DNA of 28,633 bases from Proteobacteria bacterium UBA7447 (GTDB lineage Bacteria; Pseudomonadota; Gammaproteobacteria; Arenicellales; UBA868), in contig DLPX01000077.1 of the NCBI GenBank assembly GCA_002477475.1, forward strand, positions 1 through 28,633, given 5' to 3'. Shown here piece after piece: positions 1 to 8,809 of the stretch (positions within the stretch are counted from its first letter, which is position 1; every line of letters begins with the position of its first letter). The notes below the pieces were generated by a model. That model made no database searches. It was not told the origin of the DNA and was given only the letters and a program-made list of their open reading frames with translations. The translations under genes and the position numbers were made by a program.

Positions 1-6
1 TGTCAG

Positions 7-1437
7 TTGACCCTCCGTGAAAGCCTGCCCAACACGCAGTGTGGAGTGTTCGGCAGGTGTCAGATTCTCCTGATTAAAAAACTTCTCAAGTCTTTTGCTG
101 CGAAAGGTCGTCCCCAGCGGGCCGATCCGGCCGCTCCACGTCTGCTCGGTCCTGACGAGCACGGATTGAATCCGGACAAGGTAAGTAAAGGCGCCAGGCA
201 GGTTGTCAAATCCCTTGCGGATGCAGGGTATTGCGCGGATCTTGTCGGAGGCTGTGTTCGAGACCTGTTGCTTGACAAGCGCCCTAAAGATTTTGATGTC
301 GTGACCGATGGCTCCCCGGAAGAGGTGCGCCAGGTGTTCCCGCGGGCCAGGATAGTGGGCCGCCGGTTCCGGATTGTTCACGTGCGCGTAGGACGGGAAG
401 TGATAGAGGTGTCTACCTACCGGGCTGGCAACGAGGATGAGGCCGAACGAGAAGATTCCGCGAAAAACAAATTTGGGCGGATTCTCCGGGACAACGTTTT
501 TGGCACCCGCGACCAGGACGTCCACCGGCGAGACTTCACCGCCAATGCGCTTTATTACGACATCAATACCAACACGGTAGTCGACTATGTGCGGGGACTC
601 GATGATGTCGAGGCGGGCCGCCTTCGATTTATTGGTGATCCCCTTACCCGCATAAATGAGGATCCGGTCAGGATGCTTCGAGCAGTCCGGTTCAAGGCCA
701 AGTTAGGTTTGTCATTGGATTCAGGTCTGGAAGCTCTTTGTCGGGCCCATGCCCGGTTGGTCCGACATGTTCCGCCTGCGCGGCTTTTTGATGAGGTTTT
801 GAAGCTCTTTCATAGCGGCCATGGGGTTAAAACTTTCTGGCTGTTGCGCGAGTTCGGCCTCTTTGCGCAACTTTTTCCGGAGGCCGACCGCTCTTATGGG
901 GAAAAGGATTTGGACCCCGGCACCGGTATTGTTCTGAAAGGTCTTCAGAATACCGATTTGCGGATCTCCCAGCGAAAGCCTGTGATTGCTGCGTTCCTTT
1001 TTGCATGCCTTTTTTGGAGGCCGGTTCGGATGAAGTGCGATCGCCACGAGGCCAAACGAAAGAACCATCCCCAGATTCTGCAAAGGGCGGCATTTGAGGT
1101 CCTTGGCCGGGAGACTGAGCAGGTTATGATCCCAAGAAGGGTGAGTACGGTCGTCATCGAGATCTGGGATATGCAGAGCCGACTGGAAACCCGGCGCCCC
1201 CGGATGGTTGAAAAGCTGCTGGAGCATCGTCGATTCCGAGCCGCTTATGACTTTCTGTTGTTGCGCGCAGAATCGGGCGAGGTTGACCCGCGGTTAACTA
1301 AGTGGTGGACCGATATTCAGGATTGCGATGAGTCGAGTCGCCAAAAAATGATCAAGGAACTGGGCAGTAGCGGCGCTCCAAGAAAGCGTTGGAAACGCCC
1401 AAGACGGCCCAAAAGCCCGAATGGAAACGTCCGATGA
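7..1437 (+). CDS. pcnB: Poly(A) polymerase I (PcnB), start uncertain
   Basis: Adds 3' poly(A) tails to RNA, promoting mRNA decay and plasmid RNAI turnover. The nucleotidyltransferase core is clear: LVGGCVRDLLL (residues 79-89) followed by KRPKDFDV with the catalytic DxD pair at Asp95 and Asp97, then the RRDFTANALYYD and NEDPVRMLRAVRF blocks shared by poly(A) polymerases and CCA-adding enzymes. The long basic C-terminus ending in KRWKRPRRPK-type residues is typical of PcnB rather than of a CCA-adding enzyme. The first in-frame start is a TTG at position 7, but the frame stays open to the left edge of the window, so the true start may lie further left; the first 55 or so residues do not look conserved. 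The stop overlaps the folK start (ATGA), as in the usual pcnB-folK pair. Confidence 0.93.
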   Translation: MTLRESLPNTQCGVFGRCQILLIKKLLKSFAAKGRPQRADPAAPRLLGPDEHGLNPDKVSKGARQVVKSLADAGYCADLVGGCVRDLLLDKRPKDFDVVTDGSPEEVRQVFPRARIVGRRFRIVHVRVGREVIEVSTYRAGNEDEAEREDSAKNKFGRILRDNVFGTRDQDVHRRDFTANALYYDINTNTVVDYVRGLDDVEAGRLRFIGDPLTRINEDPVRMLRAVRFKAKLGLSLDSGLEALCRAHARLVRHVPPARLFDEVLKLFHSGHGVKTFWLLREFGLFAQLFPEADRSYGEKDLDPGTGIVLKGLQNTDLRISQRKPVIAAFLFACLFWRPVRMKCDRHEAKRKNHPQILQRAAFEVLGRETEQVMIPRRVSTVVIEIWDMQSRLETRRPRMVEKLLEHRRFRAAYDFLLLRAESGEVDPRLTKWWTDIQDCDESSRQKMIKELGSSGAPRKRWKRPRRPKSPNGNVR

Positions 1438-1952
1438 TCGCATCTGCCAAAACCTTTTTGGCGTGGATCGGATTGGGGGGCAACCTCGGAGAGCCTCATT
1501 CGACCATTTCAAAAGCGCTCGCCTGTTTAAATGAGGACAGCGGGAACGATGTCGAGGCAGTTTCCTCTTTGTACCGTACGGCGCCCATCGGTATCACCGA
1601 CCAGCCCGACTTTATAAATGCGGTGGCGAGGATCCGCACAGTTGTTGCACCGCAAGTACTTCTTGAAAAGCTTTTGGATATTGAAGCCCGCCTCGGACGC
1701 GTACGGACGGAGCAGCAATTTGGACCTCGCGTGATCGACTTGGACCTGTTGCTCTATGAGTGGGTTCAAATAGATACCCCGCACCTGACCTTACCGCATC
1801 CGAGGATGCATCTTCGGCGTTTCGTCCTCGAGCCGCTGTTCGAGTTAGAGGGAGACCTGGCCTTGCCGGGAGGTCGTGAGATCTCTTTCTACCTGACGCA
1901 GGCGCGCGATCAAGCAGCAGCGCTCGATGAGGCTGCCAAAGACACGGATTAG
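1434..1952 (+). CDS. folK: 2-amino-4-hydroxy-6-hydroxymethyldihydropteridine pyrophosphokinase (HPPK)
   Basis: Transfers pyrophosphate from ATP to 6-hydroxymethyl-7,8-dihydropterin, the step before dihydropteroate synthase in folate synthesis; cytosolic. Family features seen: N-terminal WIGLGGNLG, SSLYRTAPIG, the signature GPRVIDLDLLLYE carrying the two Mg-binding aspartates, and HPRMHLRRFVLEPL. I place the start at the ATG that overlaps the pcnB stop as ATGA, giving 172 residues, close to the usual family length of about 160; an ATG 45 bases upstream would add a tail that overlaps pcnB and is not conserved. Translation is probably coupled to pcnB. Confidence 0.94.
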   Translation: MIASAKTFLAWIGLGGNLGEPHSTISKALACLNEDSGNDVEAVSSLYRTAPIGITDQPDFINAVARIRTVVAPQVLLEKLLDIEARLGRVRTEQQFGPRVIDLDLLLYEWVQIDTPHLTLPHPRMHLRRFVLEPLFELEGDLALPGGREISFYLTQARDQAAALDEAAKDTD

Positions 1953-2066
1953 ATGCGGGTAGGCGTCCAAGAAAGCGGACGTATCGGGTAAAATTGCAGC
2001 TATATCCGACAAACTGGTTTCTCCCGAAAGCCCACTTCATGCCCTCAGTGTCGCCCGATTTTTCTG

Positions 2067-3281
2067 ATGTCCGCTGAACACCGTTCCCGGCGGATTCTCT
2101 CTGGAATGCGGCCGACCGGCCGCCTGCATCTCGGTCATTACCACGGGGTGCTAAAGAACTGGGTCCGACTTCAGGAGGAGGCAGAGTGCTTTTTCTTCGT
2201 CGCCGACTGGCACGCTCTGACAACCCATTATGAAGAGCCAACGGCGATGGATCTCCATGTCTGGGACATGCTGGTTGATTGGATGGCTTCGGGTATTGAT
2301 CCGGAGAAGGCCACGCTTTTTATACAGTCCCGGGTGCCCCAGCATGCTGAACTGCACTTACTGCTTTCAATGATCACTCCGTTGGGATGGCTACTCCGGG
2401 TCCCCAGTTTTAAGGATCAACAGCAAAAACTAAAGGATCGTGATCTTGCGACTTACGGCTTTCTTGGGTATCCGTTACTGCAGAGCGCCGATATCCTGAT
2501 GTATCGAGCAACAGGGGTCCCTGTCGGTGAGGATCAGGTGCCGCATGTGGAATTGACCCGGGAAATCGCCCGTAGGTTCAATCACGTGTTTGGACGTGAT
2601 GCCTCTTTTGAGGAAAAAGCCAATGAAGCCCTTTCGCGGCTCGGCAAGAAGGCGGCGAAAGCGTACTCGAAGGCCCGGGCCGAGTGGCTCCAAGAGGGCA
2701 ATACTGAGGCACGCGAGGCGGCGTCTGCGGCGATTGCGGGCTCGGCCAATATCTCAAGCGAGGACCGGGAAAGGCTGAGCGGCTTTTTGGATGGAGGGGG
2801 TCGGGTCATTCTGCCTGAGCCGGAGGCGCTTCTGACCCCAGCGGCCAAGATGCCTGGTCTGGACGGCCAAAAAATGTCCAAGTCGTACAACAACACCATC
2901 CAGATGCGGGACGATCCTGAGCGGGTAAGTGCGCGTCTGATGTCGATGCCAACAGACCCGGCCCGACAGCGACGCAATGATCCCGGAGATCCTGAAAAAT
3001 GCCCCGTTTGGGATTTGCATCAGGTGTACACGGAAAGCGAGAAAAGAGCCGAATTGGCTGCGGGCTGTAAGAGCGCCGGGATCGGCTGTATCGACTGTAA
3101 AAAACCGCTGCTGGATGCGTTGCTGGAAGAACAGACCGTGTTGCGTGAAAGAGCCGCACCATTCGAAAAGAATCCTGCGCGTGCGCGGGAAGTAATAGAG
3201 ACAGGATGTGCCCGGGCCCGGGAAGTGGCCGAGGAGACGCTCGACGAGGTAAGAACCGCGGTGGGGACCCTGTACACGTGA
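2067..3281 (+). CDS. trpS: Tryptophanyl-tRNA synthetase with an internal insertion
   Basis: Charges tRNA-Trp with tryptophan. Class I synthetase signatures are present: SGMRPTGRLHLGHYHG (HIGH box as HLGH, residues 21-24) and GQKMSKS (KMSKS at 269-273). At 404 residues it is longer than the 334-residue E. coli enzyme. The extra length is mainly a charged, alanine-rich stretch at about residues 178-250, between the Rossmann fold and the KMSKS loop, containing KKAAKAYSKARAEW. Related long forms are known in several proteobacteria. The start has no evident Shine-Dalgarno; a 114-base gap separates it from folK and holds a possible -10 (TAAAAT, 1989-1994), so trpS may also have its own promoter. 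The stop overlaps the scpA GTG start. Confidence 0.95.
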   Translation: MSAEHRSRRILSGMRPTGRLHLGHYHGVLKNWVRLQEEAECFFFVADWHALTTHYEEPTAMDLHVWDMLVDWMASGIDPEKATLFIQSRVPQHAELHLLLSMITPLGWLLRVPSFKDQQQKLKDRDLATYGFLGYPLLQSADILMYRATGVPVGEDQVPHVELTREIARRFNHVFGRDASFEEKANEALSRLGKKAAKAYSKARAEWLQEGNTEAREAASAAIAGSANISSEDRERLSGFLDGGGRVILPEPEALLTPAAKMPGLDGQKMSKSYNNTIQMRDDPERVSARLMSMPTDPARQRRNDPGDPEKCPVWDLHQVYTESEKRAELAAGCKSAGIGCIDCKKPLLDALLEEQTVLRERAAPFEKNPARAREVIETGCARAREVAEETLDEVRTAVGTLYT

Positions 3282-4096
3282 ATGATGACGCTATAACTCC
3301 GCCAGATCTGGCCAGCGAGGATGACGGCGTGCGCGCTGTTGTCGCCGGAAAAGCGCTCGAGCAATGGCCGTCAGATCTTTATATTCCTCCAGAGGCGCTT
3401 GAGGTGGTTCTGGAAAGCTTTGAAGGCCCTCTGGATCTTCTGCTCTATCTGATCCGAAAACAGAATATCGATATCCTGAATCTTCTTGTCGCTGATATTA
3501 CCCGGCAGTACATGCAGTACATCGATCTGATGCAGCGTATGCGCCTGGATCTCGCGGCCGATTACCTCGTTATGGCGACCATGCTCGCAGAGATCAAATC
3601 ACGCATGTTGCTACCGCGCCCTGATCCTGAGGAAGAAGACGAGGATGATCCGCGAGCGGTTCTGATCAAGCGTCTTCAGGAGTATGAGCGATTCAAGAAT
3701 GCAGCGGAGTCGCTTGACGACCGGCCTCGGCTGGAGCGTGATCTCTATCTTGTCCATGCTCGAGTGGAAGACCCCGATCCCCCTAAGGTCCAGGCGAGAG
3801 TTGATCTGGATGACCTGGTTGCAGCAATGCGATCTGCAATGATGGCAGCGGCAAGGCGCCAGCATCTTCAGATGGTGCCCGAGACCTTTTCTGTCAGGGA
3901 GCGTATGACGCAGATACTTGATCGGGTTCGTAGCGGAGAATACGTAGCACTGGCAGATTTTTTTACAAGCGAAGAAGGGAGAAAAGGGTTGGTAGTGAGC
4001 TTTATTGCAATTCTTGAGTTGGTCAGGGACGGCATTTTGACTGTTGCACAAAATGAAGCCTTTTCCCAGATTCATGTGAAGGCGAAATCCGCATGA
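3278..4096 (+). CDS. scpA: Segregation and condensation protein A
   Basis: Kleisin subunit that bridges SMC heads and binds ScpB in bacterial condensin. The ScpA core is obvious: FEGPLDLLLYLIRKQNIDILNL, then DLAADYLVMATMLAEIKSRMLLP, an acidic linker (PEEEDEDDPR) and a C-terminal winged-helix part ending FSQIHVK. I chose the GTG that overlaps the trpS stop as GTGA (272 residues); an in-frame ATG 72 bases upstream lies deep within trpS and would add a non-conserved Gly/Arg-rich tail. The stop overlaps the scpB start (ATGA), matching a fixed ScpA:ScpB stoichiometry. No smc gene is in the window; many gammaproteobacteria pair ScpAB with an unlinked SMC or MksB. Confidence 0.95.
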   Translation: MNDDAITPPDLASEDDGVRAVVAGKALEQWPSDLYIPPEALEVVLESFEGPLDLLLYLIRKQNIDILNLLVADITRQYMQYIDLMQRMRLDLAADYLVMATMLAEIKSRMLLPRPDPEEEDEDDPRAVLIKRLQEYERFKNAAESLDDRPRLERDLYLVHARVEDPDPPKVQARVDLDDLVAAMRSAMMAAARRQHLQMVPETFSVRERMTQILDRVRSGEYVALADFFTSEEGRKGLVVSFIAILELVRDGILTVAQNEAFSQIHVKAKSA

Positions 4097-4872
4097 GTGA
4101 TTCGAAAGAGATCGAGAACGTCATCGAGGCTGCGCTGTTTTCTTCCGAGCGCCCATTGGATGCTCGGGATCTGCAGACCCTTTTTGCCCACAATGTCGAT
4201 AAAAAGGATATCCAGTCTGCGCTCGAGATTCTCCGGTCGCATTACGCGGAGCGCGGGGTTGAGCTCGTAGAGGTCGCGGGGGGGTTTCGCTTCCAGACAA
4301 AAGTCGACCATGCTCCAGCACTGCGAGCCCTTCGTGAGAGTCGTCCGCCACGATACTCCCGAGCCCTCTTGGAGACGCTCGCAATCATTGCGTACCGCCA
4401 ACCCATGACTCGCGGGGATATCGAAGATATCCGGGGCGTCACTGTGACTACAGAAATCATGCGGGTGCTGTTGGATCGCGAATGGATCCGTCAGTCAGGC
4501 ACCCGTGAGGTTCCGGGGCATCCTGCGCTGTATGTCACCACCCCGGTTTTTCTCGAGTACTTTGGCCTGACCTCTCTGAAACAGTTACCGGATCTAGAAG
4601 ATGAACGGCAACTAGCGGATATAGCGAAGGAATTGGGTATCGAGATGCCGGAGTCGCTTGCACCGGTCCCAGTGCCCCCATTGGAGGACGAATCTGTTGA
4701 GGCCGAGCCGCCGGATCCTGGCGAGAGTGAGCACGTTCCAGTCACTGAAACAACCGAGCCATCATCGGCTGGTGAATTCACTGAGAGCAATCCTGGGGGC
4801 GATGAGGTAGAAGTTCAGGAGCCCGACGCTGACGCGGTCACCAAGGCCGCCTTGACTTCGGAATTTGACTGA
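4093..4872 (+). CDS. scpB: Segregation and condensation protein B
   Basis: Partner of ScpA in the SMC-ScpAB complex. Two winged-helix domains fill residues 1-165; the motif LETLAIIAYRQPMTRGDIEDIRG is diagnostic. The second domain has REVPGHPALYVTTPVFLEYFGL, also typical. After about residue 190 the protein continues as a proline/glutamate/serine-rich, acidic, probably disordered tail of roughly 70 residues, which varies in length in the family. ATGA overlap with scpA and an 8-base overlap with the rluB TTG start indicate tight translational coupling. Confidence 0.95.
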   Translation: MSDSKEIENVIEAALFSSERPLDARDLQTLFAHNVDKKDIQSALEILRSHYAERGVELVEVAGGFRFQTKVDHAPALRALRESRPPRYSRALLETLAIIAYRQPMTRGDIEDIRGVTVTTEIMRVLLDREWIRQSGTREVPGHPALYVTTPVFLEYFGLTSLKQLPDLEDERQLADIAKELGIEMPESLAPVPVPPLEDESVEAEPPDPGESEHVPVTETTEPSSAGEFTESNPGGDEVEVQEPDADAVTKAALTSEFD

Positions 4873-5653
4873 ACGGATTCAAAAGGTTCTTGCCCGAGTG
4901 GGACTCGGGTCCCGGCGTGAGGTAGAGCGCTGGATCCGTGATGGTCGCGTTACCGTTGATGGCCGCCTTGCAGAGCTTGGGCAGCAGATAGAAAGCGCCT
5001 CCCGCGTTGAGGTGGATGGTCGTCTGATCCCTCGAGGAACCACAGCGTCCGCGCCCGCAAGACTCCTGCTCTTTCACAAGCCCGTTGGCCAGATCTGTTC
5101 GAGAGATGATCCGCAGGGAAGGCCTACGGTGTTTGAGGCTTTGCCCCGTCTGCGCGGCCGCCGTTGGGTATCGGTGGGGCGCCTGGATATCAATACCTCG
5201 GGACTGCTCCTGTTTACGACTGATGGAGAACTCGCCCATCGATTAATGCATCCCTCAAGCGGGATTGAGCGGGAGTATCGTTGTCGGGTGCGAGGCAACC
5301 CCAGTGAGGGGGAGCTCAAACGCCTTCTGGCCGGAGTTCGACTGAGTGGTCAGATGTGCCGTTTTGAGTCGATAGAGGCCGGTCGTGGTTCTGGAGCGAA
5401 CCGGTGGTTCCAGGTGGTGCTTAAAGAGGGGCGCAACCGTGAGGTCCGGCGCATGTGGCAGAGTGTCGGGTGCACGGTGAGTCGCCTCATTCGGGTCCGC
5501 TACGGCCCATTTCGCCTGGACCGCCAACACAGTGCCGGAACCTGTTTGGAACTGAAGACTCCCGATTGGGATCGGGTGTTGCAGCAAAAACGCGAGTCTC
5601 AGCGAGGGGCTCGAACCAAGAAAGCCAGTCGCAAGCGCACCAGGTCTGCTTAG
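4865..5653 (+). CDS. rluB: 23S rRNA pseudouridine synthase, RluB type
   Basis: Forms pseudouridine in 23S rRNA (U2605 in E. coli for RluB). An N-terminal S4 RNA-binding domain (RIQKVLARVGLGSRREVERW) is followed by the RsuA-family catalytic domain with GRLDINTSGLLLFTTDG, catalytic Asp108, and the late motif EGRNREVRRMWQSVG. The basic C-terminal tail (QRGARTKKASRKR) is typical. The start is a TTG overlapping the end of scpB; it directly yields the conserved MTERIQKVLA beginning. The scpA-scpB-rluB order is common in proteobacteria. The stop overlaps by 4 bases the stop of the convergent gene on the other strand, so there is no room for a terminator. Confidence 0.92.
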   Translation: MTERIQKVLARVGLGSRREVERWIRDGRVTVDGRLAELGQQIESASRVEVDGRLIPRGTTASAPARLLLFHKPVGQICSRDDPQGRPTVFEALPRLRGRRWVSVGRLDINTSGLLLFTTDGELAHRLMHPSSGIEREYRCRVRGNPSEGELKRLLAGVRLSGQMCRFESIEAGRGSGANRWFQVVLKEGRNREVRRMWQSVGCTVSRLIRVRYGPFRLDRQHSAGTCLELKTPDWDRVLQQKRESQRGARTKKASRKRTRSA

Positions 5654-6159
5654 CGTTCCTGATTGCTATCCTTTTTGGGATTCAAATGGGTGGCATCTGA
5701 TTCTATTCGGCCTCGAAAATCAAATGCTTTTCCAAATCCCTTAACCCATTGCCCCCCTATAGGTTTGAGGCAGAAGAGTTCGAAATCAGGTAACGAACTC
5801 AACACGTCAATGAGTTCGCCAAATCTTGAGGAGAATGCCGGAATCAATTTGTCCCAGGTGGGCGACTCACGGGAGAATCGTTCTGCCTCACATTGAAACC
5901 GCAGTCTCCTGCGCGCATAGATCTGCTCGGCAGCCGCCTCATTCTCAATAAAGAGTACCGCGGCGCGAGGGTCCTTGATGAGATTGCCCGTGTGTGCTGA
6001 CAGGTGGCTTGTGAGGATGAAAAACCGCTTATGGTGATCAACAAACGGCGTATAGCTGAGGTCCGGAGAGCCATCAGGGTTCAATGTAGACAGCAGCAGC
6101 GATTCAAAGCCGTCGATGAACGCTTCACACTCGGCCTGCAGTTTGGCATCAAGACCCAT
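5650..6159 (-). CDS. Pyridoxamine 5'-phosphate oxidase-family protein (HugZ-like)
   Basis: A 169-residue single-domain split-barrel flavin-binding-type protein. The N-terminal half reads as the conserved part of the family: LLLSTLNPDGSPDLSYTPFV, then FFILTSHLSAHTGNLIKDPR and AAVLFIENE. Relatives include PNPOx-like oxidases and the heme-utilisation protein HugZ/HutZ, which degrades heme, but I see no diagnostic C-terminal HugZ DUF2470 domain and the C-terminus is short, so heme degradation is only a possibility. The start is supported by AAAGGAAAG seven or so bases upstream. It lies 78 bases downstream of the MetC-like gene on the same strand and may be co-transcribed with it. Confidence 0.72.
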   Translation of the reverse strand: MGLDAKLQAECEAFIDGFESLLLSTLNPDGSPDLSYTPFVDHHKRFFILTSHLSAHTGNLIKDPRAAVLFIENEAAAEQIYARRRLRFQCEAERFSRESPTWDKLIPAFSSRFGELIDVLSSLPDFELFCLKPIGGQWVKGFGKAFDFRGRIESDATHLNPKKDSNQER

Positions 6160-6237
6160 TGGGCTTTCCTTTGTTGAGACGGGGCATTATTGCGTCGGGA
6201 GTGATGTAGTCATCGAAGAAGACTTCAGGGTGGTTGA

Positions 6238-7440
6238 TTAGTGGGAGGCTCGGTTGAGCCGCTCAAACCCAGCCTTTAGGTCCTCGATGAGGTCGTCAAA
6301 ATCTTCCAACCCGGCGTGGATTCTGAGCGTGAACTTCAACGGATCCCAGTGGGTCGCACTGCGGTACTGTTCCGGATAAACCGGAATCATTAGACTTTCA
6401 AAACCGCCCCAACTCGCACCGATACTGAAAAATTCCATGCCGTTAACCATATCGAGGACGGCCTCACGGGACTTTGAGTGCAGCACGATGCTGAATAGAC
6501 CTGAAGCGCCGAGAAAATCCCGTTTCCAGATGGCATGGTCAGGGTGGCCAGGCAACCCAGGGTGCAATACCTCCACCACTTCTTCGCGCCCATTAAGCCA
6601 CTCTGCCAATGCGAGTCCCTGCTTATGATGGGCGTTTAGACGAGTAGAGAGGTTTCTAATACTACGAAGGGTCACATAGGTGTCATCCGGGCCAACACAC
6701 TGACCGAGGTGGCGGTGGGTGCGTCGGACAGGGCTCCAGGCGTGCTCTGCGCAGATGATGGCACCCATCACAACATCACTATGGCCCGAGAGATACTTTG
6801 TGGCCGCATGGACTGAAACATCCACACCATGACTGAACGATTTAAAGAATAAAGGTGTGCTCCAGGTGTTGTCGAGAATCGTGGTGACTCCGCGGTCACG
6901 CGCTACCTTGGTGATGGCGGGAATGTCCTGTATCTCGAAGGTAAACGATCCGGGGGATTCCAGAAAAATCACCCGGGTGTTGGATTTAATGAGGGTCTCG
7001 ATTCCTGCGCCCAGATGGGGATCATAATAGTCCACGGCGATGTTCATGCTGGCCAGATGTTCGTCGCAAAAAGATCGCGTCGGCGGGTAAACGGTATCGG
7101 CAATTAGCGCACGATCACCTGGCTTAAGAAAAGAAAGCAGCGCAACGCTGATTGCTGCGAGTCCTGAGGGCACGAGTACCGCATCATGACCGCCCTCGAG
7201 GTCTGCGAGAACTTCTTCGAGGTCAAAACTGGTTGGAGTCCCCAGTAATCCGTAAATGACCTTTCGCCGATTCGTGGTTGGGTCGTGCCTTGTTTCAAAC
7301 GATTCAACATCTGGATGAAGTATCGTTGAGGCATGATAGACCGGCGTATTGACCGCTCCATGATGTTCGGCGGAAGTCCGACCGTTGGTGATCGCCCGGG
7401 TCGCGTCAGCTGGGGTCTTGAGGCGTTTGATGTTCGTCAT
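6238..7440 (-). CDS. metC: Cystathionine beta-lyase-type PLP enzyme (MetC)
   Basis: Cys/Met metabolism PLP enzyme family. MetC converts cystathionine to homocysteine, ammonia and pyruvate; many members also act as cysteine desulfhydrases. Seen: YGLLGTPTSFDLEEVLADLE, the cofactor pocket VLVPSGLAAISVALL, the ILDNTWSTPLFF block and VHAATKYLSGHSDV with the Schiff-base Lys215. YGLLGTPT-type residues favour cystathionine beta-lyase over gamma-lyase or MetB. I use the ATG giving 400 residues beginning MTNIKRLK; a TTG 33 bases upstream is possible. Neither start has a good Shine-Dalgarno. It is divergent from the argD-like gene with about 127 bases between them. Confidence 0.88.
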   Translation of the reverse strand: MTNIKRLKTPADATRAITNGRTSAEHHGAVNTPVYHASTILHPDVESFETRHDPTTNRRKVIYGLLGTPTSFDLEEVLADLEGGHDAVLVPSGLAAISVALLSFLKPGDRALIADTVYPPTRSFCDEHLASMNIAVDYYDPHLGAGIETLIKSNTRVIFLESPGSFTFEIQDIPAITKVARDRGVTTILDNTWSTPLFFKSFSHGVDVSVHAATKYLSGHSDVVMGAIICAEHAWSPVRRTHRHLGQCVGPDDTYVTLRSIRNLSTRLNAHHKQGLALAEWLNGREEVVEVLHPGLPGHPDHAIWKRDFLGASGLFSIVLHSKSREAVLDMVNGMEFFSIGASWGGFESLMIPVYPEQYRSATHWDPLKFTLRIHAGLEDFDDLIEDLKAGFERLNRASH

Positions 7441-7567
7441 GGCGGCACTGATCCGAGACCCGCACTCTATCAATCCCGGGGCGCAGGGTCGAGCGATATC
7501 GGGATGTTATTTTGATGCGAGGTGGCTAAACTCACCCCTCGAATGTCGCCAAAGGATTTCCAGGACA

Positions 7568-8785
7568 ATGTCAAAAGTAGAGCGTGACTGGTACGACCGC
7601 TACATGATGCCGAACTACGCGCCGGCAGCAATGATCCCCGTGCGTGGCTCGGGTTCACGGATGTGGGATCAGGAAGGCAGGGAGTACATTGATTTTGGCG
7701 GTGGGATTGCGGTTAACGCCTTGGGCCATGCTCATCCGCAACTCGTTGCCGCATTGACGGAGCAGGCCAATCGGCTTTGGCATACCTCAAACGTTCTGGC
7801 TACTGAACCAGCTCTACAGTTGGCCCGGCGACTGGTAGAACTCACTTTTGCGGATCGGGTCTTCTTCAGCAACTCGGGTGCCGAGGCCAACGAAGCCGCC
7901 CTCAAGCTGGCTCGGCGGTATGCATTCGACCATCATGGCGAAGAAAAAGACCGGATCCTGGCGTTTGAGAATGCATTTCATGGTCGGACGCTTTTTACGG
8001 TAACCGCTGGTGGGCAAGCCAATTATCGTCAGGGCTTTGGGCCCTTGCCCGGCGCGATCGAGCACCTTCCGTTTAACGATACCCAGGCGCTGACCGAGGC
8101 TTTCGGCGATGATGTCTGCGCGGTGATTGTTGAGCCGGTCCAGGGCGAGGGCGGCGTGATCGCCGCCGATCAGACGTTCCTCGAGGCGATCAGACGGCTT
8201 TGTGATCAACACAATGCACTGATGATTATCGATGAAGTGCAGACGGGTGTGGGGCGAGTGGGGACGCTTTACGCGTATGAATCCTTCGACATCATCCCGG
8301 ACATCCTGACAACAGCGAAAGGTCTGGGCGGAGGTTTTCCCGTGGCTGCCACACTCTCGACGGCGCACGTCGCAGACTCGCTAAAAGTTGGCACTCATGG
8401 AAGTACGTGGGGAGGCAATCCGATGGGATGTGCAGTAGCGAGCACGGTGCTCGATATTGTGAGCGAACAAGGCGTCCTGCAGGGGGTCTTGGATCGACGG
8501 CATCGTATAGAGAGGAGTCTTCGCGATCTGGGAGAGAAGTACGGTGTGTTCTCAGACGTTCGGGGGTTAGGGCTTCTGATGGGCTGCGTGTTGACCGAAC
8601 CCTGGCAGGGTAAAGCGCGAGATTTCATGCACGCCGCCCAGGATGAAGGCGTTTTTGTGCTCGTTGCGGGAGCGAGTGTCTTGCGCATCGCGCCCTCGCT
8701 GATTATTTCAGAAGAAGATATCGCAGAAGGGCTTGAGCGCTTGGAACGCGCGATTGCTCACTTTGTTTCGGCCGACAACACCTAG
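7568..8785 (+). CDS. argD: Acetylornithine/succinylornithine-type aminotransferase (ArgD/AstC)
   Basis: Class III PLP aminotransferase of 405 residues, the same length as E. coli ArgD and AstC. It starts MSKVERDWYDRYMMPNYAPA and continues with IDFGGGIAVNALGHAHP, FFSNSGAEANEAALKLAR, NAFHGRTLFTVTAGGQ, VIVEPVQGEGG and LTTAKGLGGGFP with PLP Lys251. These blocks match ArgD/AstC, which act on N-acetylornithine, succinylornithine or succinyl-diaminopimelate, better than GABA transaminase. No ast or arg genes are nearby, so the biosynthetic ArgD role is an inference. The ATG has AGGA a few bases upstream; longer in-frame extension to 7385 is non-conserved and antisense to metC. It ends 24 bases from the convergent deaminase gene. 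Confidence 0.85.
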   Translation: MSKVERDWYDRYMMPNYAPAAMIPVRGSGSRMWDQEGREYIDFGGGIAVNALGHAHPQLVAALTEQANRLWHTSNVLATEPALQLARRLVELTFADRVFFSNSGAEANEAALKLARRYAFDHHGEEKDRILAFENAFHGRTLFTVTAGGQANYRQGFGPLPGAIEHLPFNDTQALTEAFGDDVCAVIVEPVQGEGGVIAADQTFLEAIRRLCDQHNALMIIDEVQTGVGRVGTLYAYESFDIIPDILTTAKGLGGGFPVAATLSTAHVADSLKVGTHGSTWGGNPMGCAVASTVLDIVSEQGVLQGVLDRRHRIERSLRDLGEKYGVFSDVRGLGLLMGCVLTEPWQGKARDFMHAAQDEGVFVLVAGASVLRIAPSLIISEEDIAEGLERLERAIAHFVSADNT

Positions 8786-8809
8786 AGAGTCCTGCTGGGG
8801 GTTTTGCCG

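Noticed and set aside
1612..2241. 209-codon minus-strand frame
   Set aside because: Antisense to folK and trpS; low-complexity Arg/Ser-rich translation.
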